A stretch of DNA of 15,279 bases from positions 1 to 15,279 of the forward strand of contig CAYHKW010000023.1 of assembly GCA_964357385.1 (NCBI GenBank), given 5' to 3'. The notes beneath the pieces were generated by a model. That model saw only the letters and a program-made list of their open reading frames with translations. It was not told the DNA's origin and made no database searches. Positions 13,692-15,279 of this stretch are shown here, one piece after another. The translations under genes were made by a program, and so were the position numbers. This stretch comes from JAHFJA01 sp964357385 (lineage in GTDB: Bacteria > Patescibacteriota > Patescibacteriia > JACQRZ01). Numbering within the stretch: position 1 is the first letter of the stretch; every line of letters begins with the position of its first letter.

Positions 13692-13784
13692 TACGTATCC
13701 TCCCGAACAAGTATATTTCTTCAAGATTATTCCTGAATTGTTGTAAACAATATCCGAATACTGCCCTGCTGTCAATGAGTGTAT

Positions 13785-13823
13785 AAAAAAAATCACCCGG
13801 GCGTCTTGAGACACAAGAGTGAT
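13785..13823 (-). terminator. Intrinsic terminator of the gene ending at 13842
   Basis: On the minus strand ATCAC (13823-13819) pairs with GTGAT, with an inner TCTTG/CAAGA stem, followed by a run of eight Ts. It lies about 19 bases after the stop. Confidence 0.75.
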
Positions 13824-13841
13824 CTGATTAAAAAACTCTAT

Positions 13842-14480
13842 CTATACTTGAACAACAATGCAGTGATCTCTAGTGTCTGCGTACCATTTTTTATTAGAAT
13901 CAGATTCCAATATATCAACTTGAAGATTTTTTTCTGCATTAAAATGAAAATATGCTATGAAATAATGTTTGCCCATAGCAAAGGGGACCAATACTTCATC
14001 ATGAAGTACATGTAATTTTGGTATATGGTCCTCAATAAAGACAAGAACCTTACTCCAAGTGAGGTGGCATCGACTTGAATAATAAGGAAGAGAGTTGAGG
14101 AAAGTGTTTATCAACCCATCACCCTCAAGGTCATATAATTTGACAATAGTTTCTCGTGTTGATGTTTCGTCCCATATTTTTAACAATTCTACAAATTGTG
14201 GATCAAAATTTCCAACACTCACGTTCAGATCGTTTAAGTCTGGTATCTCATTGCAAGCTCTAATCTTAAAAGTTTTATTAAACGTTAGATAAGGAGTGCT
14301 AATGTTGTACTTCAGGTGTTTGAATAATTCAACAACGCCATCAATCAACTCTCTCTTTCCTCCAATAATCGCCTGCGCTTCATCAAACGTAAGTGCAGGT
14401 ATGGCACCAACAAGCGTTGTGATGAGGTCTTTAATTTGTCCGATCGTTGATTGTCGAACAGGGACTGTCTCATGAGTCAT
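13842..14480 (-). CDS. Hypothetical protein, 212 aa
   Basis: Not firmly recognised. The N-terminal third (IGQIKDLITTLVGAIPALTFDEAQAIIGGKRELIDGVVELF, about 13-53) resembles, from memory, a conserved start of many Patescibacteria hypothetical proteins containing an IGxKxELxxxV segment. The rest varies, with LYDLEGDGLINTFLNSLPYYSS (116-137) and an aromatic HYFIAYFHFN (168-177). No membrane helix or signal peptide. AAAAGGAG eight bases before the ATG supports this start. It is divergent from the gene at 14668. It probably belongs to a lineage-specific family; no function can be given. Confidence 0.65.
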   Translation of the reverse strand: MTHETVPVRQSTIGQIKDLITTLVGAIPALTFDEAQAIIGGKRELIDGVVELFKHLKYNISTPYLTFNKTFKIRACNEIPDLNDLNVSVGNFDPQFVELLKIWDETSTRETIVKLYDLEGDGLINTFLNSLPYYSSRCHLTWSKVLVFIEDHIPKLHVLHDEVLVPFAMGKHYFIAYFHFNAEKNLQVDILESDSNKKWYADTRDHCIVVQV

Positions 14481-14600
14481 GAGCTATTCTCCTTTTGTAA
14501 AATAACAATATTTTTTTGAACGTTCCTTTTGCGGACAATTCTAAAACGACCATAGCACATTTTAATCGCTGATACAATGCCAGACATTCAGGTAGACTTA

Positions 14601-14629
14601 TTGTCAAAAGAAGGAAAGTACGGTAGATT
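14601..14629 (+). promoter_or_regulatory. Promoter candidate for the gene at 14668
   Basis: TTGTCA (14601-14606, 5 of 6), a 17-base spacer and TAGATT (14624-14629, 4 of 6). Predicted start near 14636, leaving about 32 bases before the ATG, enough for the AAGGAG site. Confidence 0.5.
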
Positions 14630-14667
14630 CTCCCTAGTTATTTGTTTTTTGAAAAAGGAGAAACGAC

Positions 14668-15264
14668 ATGGATTACAAAAAAGATATCCTCGAAAGTTAT
14701 AATGCTCGAAAAAAGTTGCCTGGAACAACACTCAAAGAACAGTTTGCTGAGTTGCCATTCAAAAATGCAGTACTGATATTTCTCAACGAAGATTACAGTA
14801 TTTTAACGTTTGAAGGAGGCTTAGCTGTCGGATTCTTGATAGGAGTATATGCAGAACCTAAGATCCTCATACACCCATATTATTTAAGGTATGGTCTCAG
14901 CACATTCGAGCAATTGATTGATGATATTAATAATTCCACCGACGAATTTCCAAAATATGCTGATATTGCAAAAAAACAAGTTGGCCTTGAGGAGCTATAC
15001 GATAATGATAACTTAGATGACAACACAGAAAACAAAGTAAACTATTGCGTTTTCAACCAAGCAAATAATCTTATACATATAGGGTTAGCAAACAAAATAA
15101 ATCGGATGGAATTAGATGCTGTTGTTGTACTATCCAAAGGAAGTGAAGAAAAAAATCTGGATCAATATATACTTCCAGAAATTATAGACAGAGAGACGTT
15201 TAGACGCACTGAATTTAATGAACTCTGGCAGGTACCCACTTTTTCAGACACTCTTTCTAGATAA
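14668..15264 (+). CDS. Hypothetical protein, 198 aa
   Basis: Not recognised. The start at 14668 is fixed by AAGGAG seven bases upstream. The product is soluble and acidic. A segment NAVLIFLNEDYSILTFEGGLAVGFLIGVYAEP (33-64) looks like an alternating beta core rather than a membrane helix. An Asp/Asn-rich stretch (YDNDNLDDNTEN, 111-122) could be a loop. A second beta-like part follows (NLIHIGLANKINRMELDAVVVLSKG). Base composition seems more AT-rich than in the housekeeping genes. With its divergent neighbour it may form a small accessory cassette. Confidence 0.65.
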   Translation: MDYKKDILESYNARKKLPGTTLKEQFAELPFKNAVLIFLNEDYSILTFEGGLAVGFLIGVYAEPKILIHPYYLRYGLSTFEQLIDDINNSTDEFPKYADIAKKQVGLEELYDNDNLDDNTENKVNYCVFNQANNLIHIGLANKINRMELDAVVVLSKGSEEKNLDQYILPEIIDRETFRRTEFNELWQVPTFSDTLSR

Positions 15265-15279
15265 ACCGCATCAATTTTT

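Noticed and set aside
13482..13814. Open frame through the N gap with a Trp/Arg-rich C-terminal half
   Set aside because: The region before the ATG at 13691 lacks a ribosome site, the Trp/Arg-rich part is a shadow of the Gly-rich frame, and it ends short of the terminator.
1..15279. tRNA genes, CRISPR arrays, transposases or insertion sequences
   Set aside because: No tRNA T-loop outside coding genes, no spaced direct repeats and no transposase-like protein were seen by eye.

Overview
The window looks like part of a small-genome Patescibacteria (CPR) chromosome, probably Parcubacteria-like. This is inferred from the gene set: a four-helix DUF5671 protein with a pseudopilin-like partner, an O-antigen-ligase/polymerase with the GTF-x-HPN type of motif, a compact LspA, YifB, and short intergenic regions with few Shine-Dalgarno sites. 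The code is standard, because TGA is used as a stop. I cannot name the species. Almost everything is on the minus strand; only the M23 peptidase and the last gene are on the plus strand. There is one run of ten Ns (13648-13657).

Layout. 1-1373: a groES-groEL chaperonin operon (groEL cut by the window edge) behind a promoter overlapped by a CIRCE-like heat-shock operator. 1430-1903: an unknown protein. 2028-3060: two overlapping genes for membrane/envelope proteins (DUF5671 and a pseudopilin-like protein). 3114-5518: a translationally coupled pair, a nucleotidyltransferase-fold protein and a Wzy/WaaL-type O-antigen polymerase or ligase. 5650-6960: a divergent plus-strand LysM-LysM-M23 peptidoglycan hydrolase. 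6969-9167: a tight dksA/traR-lspA-yifB operon. 9168-9984: about 800 bases with no credible gene. 9985-13211: the rpsO-NYN ribonuclease-pnp RNA-metabolism cluster. 13409-15264: three unrecognised accessory genes, the first broken by the N gap.

The best candidate for something undescribed is the stretch between pnp and dksA. On the minus strand it has a good sigma70-type promoter (TTGACT, 17 bases, TATTAT at 9767-9795), then about 550 bases with several stable inverted repeats, then a branched hairpin followed by a U-rich tail (9207-9277). Where the two strands differ in pairing potential, the minus strand gains G-U pairs and the plus strand has mismatches. This favours a minus-strand structured RNA, either free-standing or a long leader of the dksA operon. 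A 12-base segment of it is exactly complementary to the pnp terminator region.

Expression signals divide in two. The housekeeping genes lack clear Shine-Dalgarno sites, and some (dksA, rpsO) have promoter-like hexamers so close to the ATG that their mRNAs would be nearly leaderless. The unknown genes at 1903, 13691, 14480 and 14668 all have strong purine-rich ribosome binding sites, which hints at a different origin or mode of expression.
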